Under the pieces are notes generated by a model. That model ran no database searches. It was not told the origin of the DNA and worked only from the letters and a program-made list of their open reading frames with translations. Below, piece by piece: positions 53,533 to 64,000 of a DNA stretch of 64,000 nucleotides (position 1 is its first letter; the number at the start of each line of letters is the position of its first letter). The translations under genes were made by a program, and so were the position numbers. Origin of the DNA: Planctomycetia bacterium (lineage in GTDB: Bacteria > Planctomycetota > Phycisphaerae > UBA1845 > UTPLA1). The stretch is taken from NCBI GenBank assembly GCA_015075745.1, contig JABTTW010000001.1, positions 1,612,001 to 1,676,000 of the forward strand, read 5' to 3'.

Positions 53533-54315
53533 TCACATACGGTGGCGGATCGCCCAAAGGTCGTGGAACACGGGCTTGAAGAGCGACTCTTTCAAGAACG
53601 GCACGCCGGGCGAGCCGCCGGTCCCCTGCTTCGAGCCGATGGTGCGCTCCACCATCTTCACATGGCGATAGCGCCACTCCTGCAAACCCTCGTCAAAGTC
53701 GGTCATCAACTCGAAGAGGATCGCCACGTTCGGCTGGCTCATGTACAGCGCGAGGATGCCTTCCTGAATCTCTTCATTAGATTCGTTGGCTTTCGTGATT
53801 TCGCGCGAGCGAACCGCCTCGGGGATATTCACGCCGCGCTGCTGAAGAAAATCGTAAAAGTGATCGACGACGCTGCGCTCCTTGAGGCGGCGCTCGATGG
53901 CGGCGAGGCCCGGCGCGTCGTCCGGCAGATACTTGAGCGTCGCCGCGCGCTTGTAGCCGAGACAGAACTCAACCTCACGGAACTGCGTGGATTGAAAACC
54001 AGAGGCAGTCTCCAGCCGGTCGCGAAAGCTGTTGAAGCTCGTCGGCGTCATGGTCTCGAGGATGTCGATCTGGGCCACCAGCGTCTTCATCACCGTACGG
54101 CATCGCTTGAGCGTGTGAATCGCGGCGTACAATTCGTTGTTTGAGAAATCGCGCTTAATCTTGTCCAGTTCGTGCAGAATCTGCTTGAACCACAGCTCGT
54201 ACGTCTGGTGAATGACGATGAAGAGCATCTCGTCGTGCTCCGGCGGCGTCGAGCGGGGCTGCTGCAAGCCGAGCAGGCTCTCCAGTTTCAGATATTCGCT
54301 ATAAGTCAGCGGCAT
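53533..54315 (-). CDS. kynA: Tryptophan 2,3-dioxygenase
   Basis: A 260-residue heme enzyme that opens the indole ring of L-tryptophan to N-formylkynurenine. The start is the ATG at 54315; a longer frame exists but overlaps the kmo gene. Motifs: YSEYLKLESLLGLQQPRS, IHQTYELWFKQILHELD, WRYRHVKMVERTIG (heme axial His region), and GTGGSPGVPFL. The length and layout match short bacterial TDOs. It follows kmo with a 14-base gap and so is in one operon with kmo and marR. No formamidase (kynB) is encoded in the window. Confidence 0.95.
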   Translation of the reverse strand: MPLTYSEYLKLESLLGLQQPRSTPPEHDEMLFIVIHQTYELWFKQILHELDKIKRDFSNNELYAAIHTLKRCRTVMKTLVAQIDILETMTPTSFNSFRDRLETASGFQSTQFREVEFCLGYKRAATLKYLPDDAPGLAAIERRLKERSVVDHFYDFLQQRGVNIPEAVRSREITKANESNEEIQEGILALYMSQPNVAILFELMTDFDEGLQEWRYRHVKMVERTIGSKQGTGGSPGVPFLKESLFKPVFHDLWAIRHRM

Positions 54316-54329
54316 GATCGGCGGGTCCC

Positions 54330-55769
54330 CTACTTCTCTCGTAACCGTCGGCGCACAACGACACGCGCGTACATTACCATAACCACCGTATAGACGATCG
54401 TCGCCATCAGCGTCAGGGCCTGCGGCGCTTTCATCGTCCCCTGAATCGCCAGGACGGCGGCGGGCACGACGATCATCCACAGGGCCGCGACAACAGCCAC
54501 GACCATATCCTGCCGCCGCGCCTTACGCACGGCCTGTGCATACGGCGTTCGGGTAAACGATACCATCGTATAAAGCGGCGTGAAGCTGCCGGGCAGCAGC
54601 GTGTGCAGGCTGCGCTCAAACTTCTTGCGCCATCGAAACGCGCGCGAGGCGGTCTTGTCGCGCATCTCGTAAAAGTTCTCCACCGCCAGCGTCGCGAGGG
54701 CGTCGCAGTCCGGCTTGCGGATGCGATCGTACTCCTCGAAGACGCGCTCCCAGTGTGGAGCGTGCGCTTCGATGCACTCATCCAGAATGATGCAATCCTC
54801 AAAAGAGGCGTTGGCCCCCTGCCCGTAGAACGGGACGACGGCATGGGCCGCATCGCCCAATAGCGCCACCTTCCCGCCATAATGCCACGGTCCGCAGCGC
54901 ACGGTGACCATGGATCCGGTCGGGTTGCCGTTGAAGTCGTCGAGCAACGTCGGCATCAGCGGCAGGGCGTCGGCGAACTCTCGCTCGAAAAGCCGCCGCA
55001 CGTCGTCATCCGTCTTCAATGCCGCGAAACTCGCCGGGCCTTCGAACGGATAAAACAGCGTGCAGGTAAAAGACGCATCCGGGTTCGGCAGGGCGATCAT
55101 CATGAAGCTGTGCCGCGGCCAGATGTGCAGCGCGTTCTTCTCCAACGCGAATCCGCCCGACGCCGTCGGGGGAATCGTCAGTTCCTTGTAGCCGTGGCGA
55201 AGGTGATCCTGCCAGTAGTCGAAGCGATCCAATCGCTGCATCGAACGTCGCACAGCGGAAAACGCCCCGTCGACACCGATCACAATGTCACCCGTCGCCT
55301 CGATGGGCTGATTGGTTGTCGTATTGATCAGTTTCGCCGCCGGGCGATCGAGATCCACCTCGGTGCAGCGATGATTGAAATGCACGCGCACATTGGCATG
55401 CTTCTGTGCTGCCGCGATGGTGGCGCTGTTCAGCGCTGCGCGGCCGATGGAGTTGATGTGTAGCGCCGGGTCCTTGTCGTACGGCTGATAGTGCAGGTCG
55501 CCATGGGGGCCGTGAATCATCCGGCCGCGCATGGGAATGGCGCTGGCCAGGACGTCGCCGGCGATGCCCACGCGCTCCAGCGCCGCGATGCCCCGCGTGG
55601 ATAGCGCCAGATTGATCGACCGACCGCCGACGAAGTTGCCCGCGTTCGGGTCTTCGCGTCGTTCGTAGAGATCGACCTCGTAACCCCTGCGGCCAAGATA
55701 CGCGGCAAGCAGCGCCCCGGAGAGGCCCGAGCCGATGAGCGTAAATCGCGGATGGGCGTTGTCAGCCAT
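54330..55769 (-). CDS. kmo: Kynurenine 3-monooxygenase
   Basis: A 479-residue FAD monooxygenase that hydroxylates L-kynurenine. FAD sites: LIGSGLSGALLAAYL (GxGxxG) near the start, GRSINLALSTRGIAAL, and VALLGDAAHAVVPFYGQGAN (GD motif). Two hydrophobic segments near residues 425-445 and 452-472 could anchor it to the membrane, as the C-terminal helices do in known KMOs. It follows marR by 9 bases and precedes TDO by 14 bases. Confidence 0.93.
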   Translation of the reverse strand: MADNAHPRFTLIGSGLSGALLAAYLGRRGYEVDLYERREDPNAGNFVGGRSINLALSTRGIAALERVGIAGDVLASAIPMRGRMIHGPHGDLHYQPYDKDPALHINSIGRAALNSATIAAAQKHANVRVHFNHRCTEVDLDRPAAKLINTTTNQPIEATGDIVIGVDGAFSAVRRSMQRLDRFDYWQDHLRHGYKELTIPPTASGGFALEKNALHIWPRHSFMMIALPNPDASFTCTLFYPFEGPASFAALKTDDDVRRLFEREFADALPLMPTLLDDFNGNPTGSMVTVRCGPWHYGGKVALLGDAAHAVVPFYGQGANASFEDCIILDECIEAHAPHWERVFEEYDRIRKPDCDALATLAVENFYEMRDKTASRAFRWRKKFERSLHTLLPGSFTPLYTMVSFTRTPYAQAVRKARRQDMVVAVVAALWMIVVPAAVLAIQGTMKAPQALTLMATIVYTVVMVMYARVVVRRRLREK

Positions 55770-55778
55770 CGGGCCTAT

Positions 55779-56294
55779 TTAACGCGAGGGCTTCGATGTC
55801 GCCAAGTTGTCGTGAATCGTGCGCTCGAGAAGGGCGACCGCCTCGGCGAGCGTGCGCTTTTCGGCCGCTCGCAAGGGCTTCAACGCGTCGGCGAGCATCT
55901 GCACCCGGCGGCCGCGGCCTTCGGACATGATGCGACGCCCCTTGGCGGTGGCGGTCAGGTGAATGACGCGGCCGTCCTTGCTGTCAGCGTCCCTGCGGAC
56001 GAGGCCGCCGGCGACGAGGTCGTCGACAATCCGCGTCATGCTCGGCGGGCGCACCTGCTCTGCCCGGGCAAGGTCGCCCAGCCGCAATGGACCGCCGAAC
56101 ACGATGACGGACAGGGCGGATAGCTGCGGTGCGGAGAGCCCGGCGGCCTCATCGACCCGGCGCAGACGGCGCAGGAGGTGGATGGCGGCGGAGTGGAGGC
56201 GGTCGGCGATCTCGGCCGCGTCGGCGGGCGGTTTCGCGCCGATGCGGCGGCGGGGGTTTTTTCTGGATGGCGTCCTTGCCGGTCGGGTCATCAT
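55779..56294 (-). CDS. MarR family transcriptional regulator
   Basis: A 171-residue winged-helix regulator. Features: basic N-terminal tail, LSAPQLSALSVIVFGG, the recognition helix LARAEQVRPPSMTRIVDDL, and the wing DSKDGRVIHLTATAKG. It is the first gene of the marR-kmo-TDO operon, and its promoter contains a MarR-like palindrome, so autoregulation of kynurenine-pathway expression is likely. The effector is probably a pathway metabolite, but this is inference. Confidence 0.92.
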   Translation of the reverse strand: MMTRPARTPSRKNPRRRIGAKPPADAAEIADRLHSAAIHLLRRLRRVDEAAGLSAPQLSALSVIVFGGPLRLGDLARAEQVRPPSMTRIVDDLVAGGLVRRDADSKDGRVIHLTATAKGRRIMSEGRGRRVQMLADALKPLRAAEKRTLAEAVALLERTIHDNLATSKPSR

Positions 56295-56299
56295 GGGCT

Positions 56300-56329
56300 A
56301 TATTAGTTAGCGCAACTAACGATTGTCAA
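56300..56329 (-). promoter_or_regulatory. MarR-type operator inside a consensus promoter
   Basis: On the minus strand TTGACA (56324-56329) and TAATAT (56300-56305) are separated by 18 bases. Between and overlapping them lies the palindrome TTAGTT-AGCGC-AACTAA (56303-56319). The ATG of marR starts at 56294, so transcription initiating about seven bases after the -10 would give a leaderless or nearly leaderless mRNA. The arrangement implies that bound MarR blocks RNA polymerase. Confidence 0.75.
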
Positions 56330-56351
56330 GTCTGAACGGGAGGATTCGGCA

Positions 56352-57008
56352 ATGGCGGCTTCTGCAACCGCGGCATTCGATTTGGTCAAGACGGGCGATA
56401 TCGACGGCCTTAGGTCGCTGCTGGCATCCGATGCCTCGCAGGCCTCGGCGCGAAACGCGCAAGGGCTCTCGCTGCTGATGTTTGCACGATACCAATTCAA
56501 GCTCGACGCGGTCGAGGCGATCCTCGCCGCGGGGGCATCGCTCGATCTCTTCGAGGCGGCGGCGCTGGGGATAGTCGATCGGCTGCGATCTCTTCTCGAT
56601 GCCGACGCGGCGGCGGCCAATTCATTTTCACCTGACGGAATGACCCCGCTGGGGCTGGCGTGCTTCTTTGGTCAGCCGGAGGCGGCGCGGCTGCTCCTGT
56701 CGCGCGGGGCCGATGTCAACACGGCGTCACGCAACCCGATGAAGGTCGCCCCGATCCACGCCGCCGTCGCGGGCAAGAACGCCGAAGTGATCGACCTGAT
56801 TCTCTCCAGCGGTGCCGACGTGAACGCAAAACAACAGCAAGGCTGGACGGCCATCCACTCCGCCGCCATGCACGGCGACCTCGCGCTACTGGAAAAGCTC
56901 CTCGCCCGCGGCGCGGACCCGATGGTGATGAACGACGACGGCAAGTCCCCGCTCGATCTTGCTATAGAGAAGGGGCAAACCGGGATTGTAGAGCTGTTGA
57001 GAACTTGA
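56352..57008 (+). CDS. Ankyrin-repeat protein
   Basis: A 218-residue protein made of about six ankyrin repeats from residue 10 to the end; clear copies are GMTPLGLACFFGQPEAARLL, APIHAAVAGKNAEVIDLIL, GWTAIHSAAMHGDLALLEKL and GKSPLDLAIEKGQTGIVELL. No signal peptide or other domain, so it is probably a cytoplasmic protein-binding scaffold. GGGAGG lies just upstream of the ATG. It is divergent from marR and shares the operator/promoter region, so it may also respond to MarR. Confidence 0.88.
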   Translation: MAASATAAFDLVKTGDIDGLRSLLASDASQASARNAQGLSLLMFARYQFKLDAVEAILAAGASLDLFEAAALGIVDRLRSLLDADAAAANSFSPDGMTPLGLACFFGQPEAARLLLSRGADVNTASRNPMKVAPIHAAVAGKNAEVIDLILSSGADVNAKQQQGWTAIHSAAMHGDLALLEKLLARGADPMVMNDDGKSPLDLAIEKGQTGIVELLRT

Positions 57009-57039
57009 ACATGCAGAGACACGAGCCTTCCAACTTCGA

Positions 57040-58032
57040 TCACCACAACACAGTGACAAGAAAGATATTCAAGGCTGTCAGAATGAGGATGAGCTGCGAG
57101 ATCAGCACAATCGAGACCGGCCGCTCAAACCGCAAGTAGTACTTGAACGCTGCGATCAATCGGTACGCCCAAACGATAGCAGCCATTCCAAACAAGACCA
57201 ACCACCCGTACAGGTAAGACATCAATGGCATGGCGAGCCCTCCAGGAGTCCATGTAATTCCCACTATGGCTAGAACGATGAACACGCCCACGCACGGCCA
57301 CGTAATGACGTCGCACGAATACACAACTATTCGCATGAGATGAGGAAGTCGAATGCTTGTACGATTGAGCGTTCGACGAAAGATAATGAAGATTGCCTGA
57401 GTTAACCAAGGCCACATAAGCAGGAGAGCCACCATCGCTCCTGTCGGATTGTCCTGGCCAAAAAGGATTCTCCTTACAATTCCGGTCGTCGTGACGGGCC
57501 ATTCGGCGGCAAGATAGGCTTCTATTGATCCGAATTCTTGGGTAAGTTGATCGAGATACTCCTTCGACACGTATTTCGGGTTACCTCCGTTACTCAGCAT
57601 GAAATTCCATTGCATCGTGTTATTCGCTCGAACAAGTGGAATCAGACACGCTAAGAGTGTCCCAACGGAAAGAAAAAATACCGCCGCAATGTACAGCCAA
57701 TACACCACGATTCGCCCGGGGTGTGACGGTTGCCCCGGGTGAAGCCGCCTCCAAAACCGAATCGGTCGCAGATGCCCAGCAAACGTCTTGAAGAACGACC
57801 AGACATTCCGCTCTGGGTGATGCTCAAACAAATACGGATGCAGCCGCTGCGTCGGGTCCAACATCTCCCGCCAGCCGAACCGATACCCGCACTCCGGGCA
57901 CCGCGGCTCGGCCAGCCCGCGAAGGTTGTACTCGCAGAGCGGGCAAGCGATCTCCTCGGTGATCGCATCCCAGCCGGGCGGCCCTGTCGTCGGCGCGGCT
58001 TCATCAATTTGACCTTCCGCGATGTGCGTCAT
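57040..58032 (-). CDS. Zinc-ribbon multi-TM membrane protein
   Basis: A 330-residue protein started at ATG 58032 (the frame is open to 58134, but the added residues look non-native). The N-terminal ribbon is ACPLCEYNLRGLAEPRCPECGYRFGW (four Cys). Residues about 105-330 contain about six hydrophobic helices (VYWLYIAAVFFLSVGTLLACL; FIVLAIVGITWTPGGLAM; ILILTALNIFLVTVL). The ribbon has the same C-x2-C-x-Y-x2-x-G...CPECG pattern as the C-terminal ribbon of the protein at 31147. Function unknown. Base composition looks less GC-rich than neighbours. Confidence 0.62.
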   Translation of the reverse strand: MTHIAEGQIDEAAPTTGPPGWDAITEEIACPLCEYNLRGLAEPRCPECGYRFGWREMLDPTQRLHPYLFEHHPERNVWSFFKTFAGHLRPIRFWRRLHPGQPSHPGRIVVYWLYIAAVFFLSVGTLLACLIPLVRANNTMQWNFMLSNGGNPKYVSKEYLDQLTQEFGSIEAYLAAEWPVTTTGIVRRILFGQDNPTGAMVALLLMWPWLTQAIFIIFRRTLNRTSIRLPHLMRIVVYSCDVITWPCVGVFIVLAIVGITWTPGGLAMPLMSYLYGWLVLFGMAAIVWAYRLIAAFKYYLRFERPVSIVLISQLILILTALNIFLVTVLW

Positions 58033-58209
58033 CCCGATTGCCTCCAGCCCGCTGCGGCACAGTCCCTGAGCACCATTGTGCCCGCAGCCAGTGATATTGC
58101 CCATGTACAGATACGAAATGCGGCAACGCATCACGGCTTGAGGAGTATGCTAAAGAAGTGCTTTGGTCTCGGGCATGAACCGGTTTGGCGTGCGGTCCGC
58201 CAATCGGCC

Positions 58210-59331
58210 TTAGATGCAGAGGACAAGGTTTACGAACGCGGAGATGTCGAGGCCGTTGGTGTCGCCGTCATCGTTGACGTCCGCATTCATCGTGTCGCAG
58301 TTGGGGTGACTGGCGGCGTAGCCCGCCGGGTCGATCAGCAGTTGAACAAACCCGTCCAGGTCCTCCAGGCTGACGTGTCCGTCGCAGTTGGCGTCGCCGG
58401 AGAGCGGCAGGAACATGAGAAACACGACCCCGTTGAGCCCCCCGCTGCCTGAAGGAATGAACGTCCCCAGGTTTGAGCCGTCCTGTCCGCTGAATTTGAC
58501 CACTGAGTTGTTGGCGATGCTGGCGACGTAGATGTTATTGTCGGCCCCGATGGCCATGCCGGTCGGCGCCGTGATCGAGGGAATGAAGCGATCGATGAAG
58601 GCGCCCGTCGTCGCGTTGTAGCGATGCACGCGATTAGCCTGCTCAGCGTTGACGAGCACCTCGTTGCAACCGTAACGAAACAGAATCGTGCGCGGGCGAC
58701 TGAGGAGAGTCAGACCCACCCCGCTTGCGATATAGGTGTTAATGAAAGCGCCGGTCCCACCGTTGTATCTGAGCACGCGATTGCTGAAGTACGAGGGCAC
58801 ATACAGATTGCCGTCAATGCCGAAGATCATCCCCGCATCCGGCCCGTTCAGGGTGTTGGCGCCGGTGGGCACAAACACATTGAGAAACGCGCCGGTCGTG
58901 CCGTCATAGCGAAGGACGGAATCATTATCGAAACTCGCCACGTAGAGGTTGCCGTCGGGTCCAAACACCGCCGTGGTCGGACCGTTGAGCCCGCCGGTCT
59001 CGTCCACCATCGGCGTACCGGGATCGTCGAAGATAAACTCGTCGATATAGGCGAAAGTCTGCCGGTCGTAGCGCAGGACTTTGTTCGATTCCTCGCAGCT
59101 GACGTAGAGCCGTCCATCCGGTCCGACCGTCACGCCGAGCGGGCCGTCCATATCGCCGCCCGGTCCGAGGTCGCCGATGTATGCGCCGGTCGTCGCGTCG
59201 TAGCGGTGCACCTGGTCGGAGTTAAACCCGCTGGCCAGCAGCACGCCACCGGCGATGGCCGGGGTGGCGCATAGTCCAATAGTCACGATGACGGCGATGC
59301 AGAATGCGAGGCGGTTGCCAATAGACGCCAT
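58210..59331 (-). CDS. Exported NHL-like propeller with dockerin-like C-terminus
   Basis: A 373-residue protein started at ATG 59331 (GGAGG eight bases upstream; signal peptide MASIGNRLAFCIAVIVTIGL). Blades repeat LRYDGTTGAFLNVF / NGPTTAVFGPDGNLYVASFDND-type units (NHL/SMP-30-like), about six. The C terminus has GDANCDGHVSLEDLDGFVQ and ADVNDDGDTNGLDISAFVN, a dockerin-like pair. Sensing or scaffolding on the surface is more likely than catalysis. A frame open further upstream (to 59511) is rejected as it lacks a signal sequence. Confidence 0.82.
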   Translation of the reverse strand: MASIGNRLAFCIAVIVTIGLCATPAIAGGVLLASGFNSDQVHRYDATTGAYIGDLGPGGDMDGPLGVTVGPDGRLYVSCEESNKVLRYDRQTFAYIDEFIFDDPGTPMVDETGGLNGPTTAVFGPDGNLYVASFDNDSVLRYDGTTGAFLNVFVPTGANTLNGPDAGMIFGIDGNLYVPSYFSNRVLRYNGGTGAFINTYIASGVGLTLLSRPRTILFRYGCNEVLVNAEQANRVHRYNATTGAFIDRFIPSITAPTGMAIGADNNIYVASIANNSVVKFSGQDGSNLGTFIPSGSGGLNGVVFLMFLPLSGDANCDGHVSLEDLDGFVQLLIDPAGYAASHPNCDTMNADVNDDGDTNGLDISAFVNLVLCI

Positions 59332-59582
59332 GGCCTGGTCCTCCAAGATGAGAGTCGGCGCGCACCTTCCCCTTAAGTAGCGCCGTCCGGCGTGTTGCGA
59401 TTCGTTCCGGCATGTCCGACCGACTCGGAATCCGTGAATTCCTGAGTCGTTCTGGGTATACTCAACGAGGATCAGTGCCTCGCCGGTCCCGCCGAATACA
59501 GAAGCGCACACCGTCGGCCCGCGCGGCCAAAATTTTTTCCGCCCGGCCGGCGATTAACTGACAAACGCTCCTGAGAACCACC

Positions 59583-60110
59583 ATGTCGAGAATCCCGCAT
59601 ACCCTGCACAACGCTCAGCCGCTCTCGACGGTGGTCTATCGCTCGCTTCGCGCCATGGCGCATCGCCACCTTGCGGGCGAACGCCACGACCACACCCTCC
59701 AGCCGACGGCCCTGGCTCACGAGGCGTACATTCGCGTCTCCCATCGCGCCGACGGGTTTCCCGCCGATCCTGCCCAGTTCCTGTTGGCGGCCGCCGGCGC
59801 GATGCGATGCATCCTCGTGGATCACGCGCGCCGCCGAGCCGCGCAAAAGCGCGGGGGCGATGTTCATCGAGCAAGAGCGCCGGTCGATTTGATCCAGGCC
59901 GACAGCGCGCGAGTCGACCTGCTGGCCCTCGACGAATCACTGAATCGCCTGCGCGAACTGGACGCTCAACTCGCCCAGGTCGTGGAGATGCGGTATTTCG
60001 GCGGTCTGGGCGATGCCGACATCGCGGATGTTCTCAAATGCTCGACCCGCAGCGTGCGCCGCGCGTGGAGCGTCGCCCGTGCGTGGCTCGCGCGGGAACT
60101 ACGGCCCTAG
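59583..60110 (+). CDS. ECF-type RNA polymerase sigma factor
   Basis: A 175-residue sigma-70 family protein of the compact ECF type found often in planctomycetes. Region 2 includes TVVYRSLRAMAHRHL, TLQPTALAHEAYIRV; region 4 is LDAQLAQVVEMRYFGGLGDADIADVLKCSTRSVRR, a helix-turn-helix for the -35 element. No anti-sigma gene follows; instead a Ser/Thr kinase gene starts 12 bases later. A TATACT lies at 59457-59462 with no good -35. Confidence 0.88.
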   Translation: MSRIPHTLHNAQPLSTVVYRSLRAMAHRHLAGERHDHTLQPTALAHEAYIRVSHRADGFPADPAQFLLAAAGAMRCILVDHARRRAAQKRGGDVHRARAPVDLIQADSARVDLLALDESLNRLRELDAQLAQVVEMRYFGGLGDADIADVLKCSTRSVRRAWSVARAWLARELRP

Positions 60111-60122
60111 AGGGAAAGTGAA

Positions 60123-62735
<2,613 letters not shown>

Positions 62736-62798
62736 CGCGCGAGACCATGTCCAAATCGGACACGCTTACAAATCATTGACGCAGGTTGTGAAGTAGTG

Positions 62799-63935
62799 CT
62801 ATTCGCCGCGCTCGTGGCGGCGGGTGGCGCGCTGTCCCCAGCGCTGCTCGACCGCGTAGCCCAGGAGCGTCGACAGGCGCTGCAATGTCAGGGCGGGGTA
62901 GTCGATGCCCAGGGCCTGGCGAACCTCGCGCGTGTTCGACTCGTCGAAGACGGGCTGGTGCTTCAGCCGCGGCATCAGCAGGTCGTACTTCTCGAACATC
63001 AGCGATTCGACCACGGTCTTGTCGGCGGGCAGGTCGTGGCTCTCGGCGAAGGTGCCGCCGGTGATGCCGAAGAAGTCCTCCAGGCCCTTCTTGAGCAGGT
63101 CCCACGTCGGCGGATTCGGGTCGGTCAGATGGTAAATCCGGCCGTGCAGCTTCGGGTTCAACACGATCTCCGCGACCATTCGGGCCGCATAGTCTACCGG
63201 CACGAGGTTTTGAATCCGATCGTCGGCGCGGCCGGGAATGCGATGCGGGATGTGCGACACGTGTCCGTTGCCGCCGCCGAACTCCGCCTTCAGCAGACTG
63301 ATAAAACGAACAAACTGATAAAAGCCGCCGAACTGGGTGGTATAGCCGTTGGTGGAGTCGCCGATGATGAAACTCGGCCGCATCACCGTGAGCTTGTTGC
63401 CGTTGCCGTTTGACCAGTTGGCCAGCATTTCCTCGGCGACCCACTTCGTCTCTTCATATTCTGTCTGAAACGATGCCGGACGAGGATGAAAGACCTCGCG
63501 AATCGTCTCGGTATGCGAACCGCAAACATACGCCGTGCTGATGCTGTGAAACTTCTCGACATGGTGCCGGTCGGCCCATTCCAGAAGCGTGGCCGTGCCG
63601 TTGATGTTCGTCCGGTGCGGTTCGCCGTTGCCCTTCGAGAAGAGTTGCAGGCTGGCGGCACAGGCGAGGATGTTGTCCGTTGGGCCCCACTCGCCGTCGG
63701 GCAGGTCCTCCGGCAATGCGCCTTCACGAAGAATCAACTGGCCCGACGAAATGTAATCGTCGATTTCCGCACCCAGCGGCCTTAGCATGCCGGCGAGGCG
63801 GCGACGCGAATCCTGTAACGGCGCCCGCAGAATCGCCACGACGCGGCGACCGCGGAGCAGAAGCTCTTTGAGGACATATTGCCCGAGGAAACCGGTCGCC
63901 CCGGTCATCAAAGTGGTCGGCTGGTGGTCCGTCAT
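62799..63935 (-). CDS. SDR thioester reductase/fatty acyl-CoA reductase-like protein
   Basis: A 378-residue NAD(P)-dependent extended SDR. The nucleotide site TGATGFLGQYVLKELL lies at 11-26, the Ser-Tyr-Lys active site in SISTAYVCGS and YEETKW (Y-x3-K). The C-terminal part (DPNPPTWDLLKKGLEDFFGITGG) matches the extended SDR family of NAD-binding 4 / male sterility type. Such enzymes reduce acyl thioesters or epimerise nucleotide sugars; no ACP or PKS gene is adjacent. It is convergent with the kinase gene. Confidence 0.8.
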   Translation of the reverse strand: MTDHQPTTLMTGATGFLGQYVLKELLLRGRRVVAILRAPLQDSRRRLAGMLRPLGAEIDDYISSGQLILREGALPEDLPDGEWGPTDNILACAASLQLFSKGNGEPHRTNINGTATLLEWADRHHVEKFHSISTAYVCGSHTETIREVFHPRPASFQTEYEETKWVAEEMLANWSNGNGNKLTVMRPSFIIGDSTNGYTTQFGGFYQFVRFISLLKAEFGGGNGHVSHIPHRIPGRADDRIQNLVPVDYAARMVAEIVLNPKLHGRIYHLTDPNPPTWDLLKKGLEDFFGITGGTFAESHDLPADKTVVESLMFEKYDLLMPRLKHQPVFDESNTREVRQALGIDYPALTLQRLSTLLGYAVEQRWGQRATRRHERGE

Positions 63936-64000
63936 GCGTGGTAATACCCGTTCGTCTGGGACGCCGAAGGTGTCAGAAGCTCCTGATCGGCACTGATACT

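Overview
The window looks like chromosomal DNA of a planctomycete, most likely of the Phycisphaerae type. The basis is inference from gene content: many exported proteins ending in dockerin-like motifs, three PEP-CTERM proteins, stand-alone zinc-ribbon membrane proteins, an ECF sigma factor next to a Ser/Thr kinase with a TPR tail, and PQQ-type propellers. Coding is dense and GC-rich, with genes on both strands. No rRNA, tRNA or CRISPR array was seen.

Layout. 1-6845 (minus): a two-component kinase/regulator pair overlapping a membrane-anchored thioredoxin-fold protein, then a LolC/E-type permease behind lysS. 7086-11031 (plus): a 1114-residue propeller-repeat protein with a calcium-binding stalk and dockerin-like tail, followed by a small PEP-CTERM protein that resembles a cohesin. 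11103-18947: a THUMP methyltransferase, a choice-of-anchor B dockerin-like protein, a DltA/DltC-like adenylation enzyme and carrier protein, and a beta-helix dockerin-like protein. 19081-29035: clpC with a clear terminator, a PEP-CTERM protein, two overlapping membrane genes, a hotdog thioesterase, a SurA/PpiD-like protein and a dockerin-tailed lipoprotein. 29371-34193: rplU without rpmA, an exported protein of unknown role, zinc-ribbon proteins, a PEP-CTERM propeller with a possibly structured leader, and a DUF486 membrane protein. 34265-46226: an asparagine synthetase-like amidotransferase, then six plus-strand genes (GH20-like hydrolase, sarcosine oxidase-like flavoenzyme, PaaK-like ligase, two PQQ-like propellers, and an MFS-PlsC fusion). 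46363-53468: an M16 peptidase, an IS1380-family element just upstream of it, a sulfotransferase-like protein, a very basic low-complexity protein and a lipoprotein amidase. 53533-56329: a tryptophan-to-kynurenine operon (marR-kmo-TDO) whose promoter carries a palindrome between -35 and -10. The rest holds an ankyrin protein, a zinc-ribbon membrane protein, another dockerin-tailed propeller, the ECF sigma/kinase pair and a thioester-reductase-like SDR.

Themes. The clearest one is surface architecture. Five exported proteins share a C-terminal duplicated Ca-binding tag of the form GDxNxDGxVNxxDIQPFVxxLL, and one of them is directly followed by a PEP-CTERM protein with a cohesin-like core. That pair is the best candidate here for a little-described system: a dockerin/cohesin display platform not obviously tied to cellulose degradation. 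The second theme is local regulation: the MarR-controlled kynurenine operon and the sigma/kinase pair. All functional statements come from motif recognition by eye; no database search was possible.
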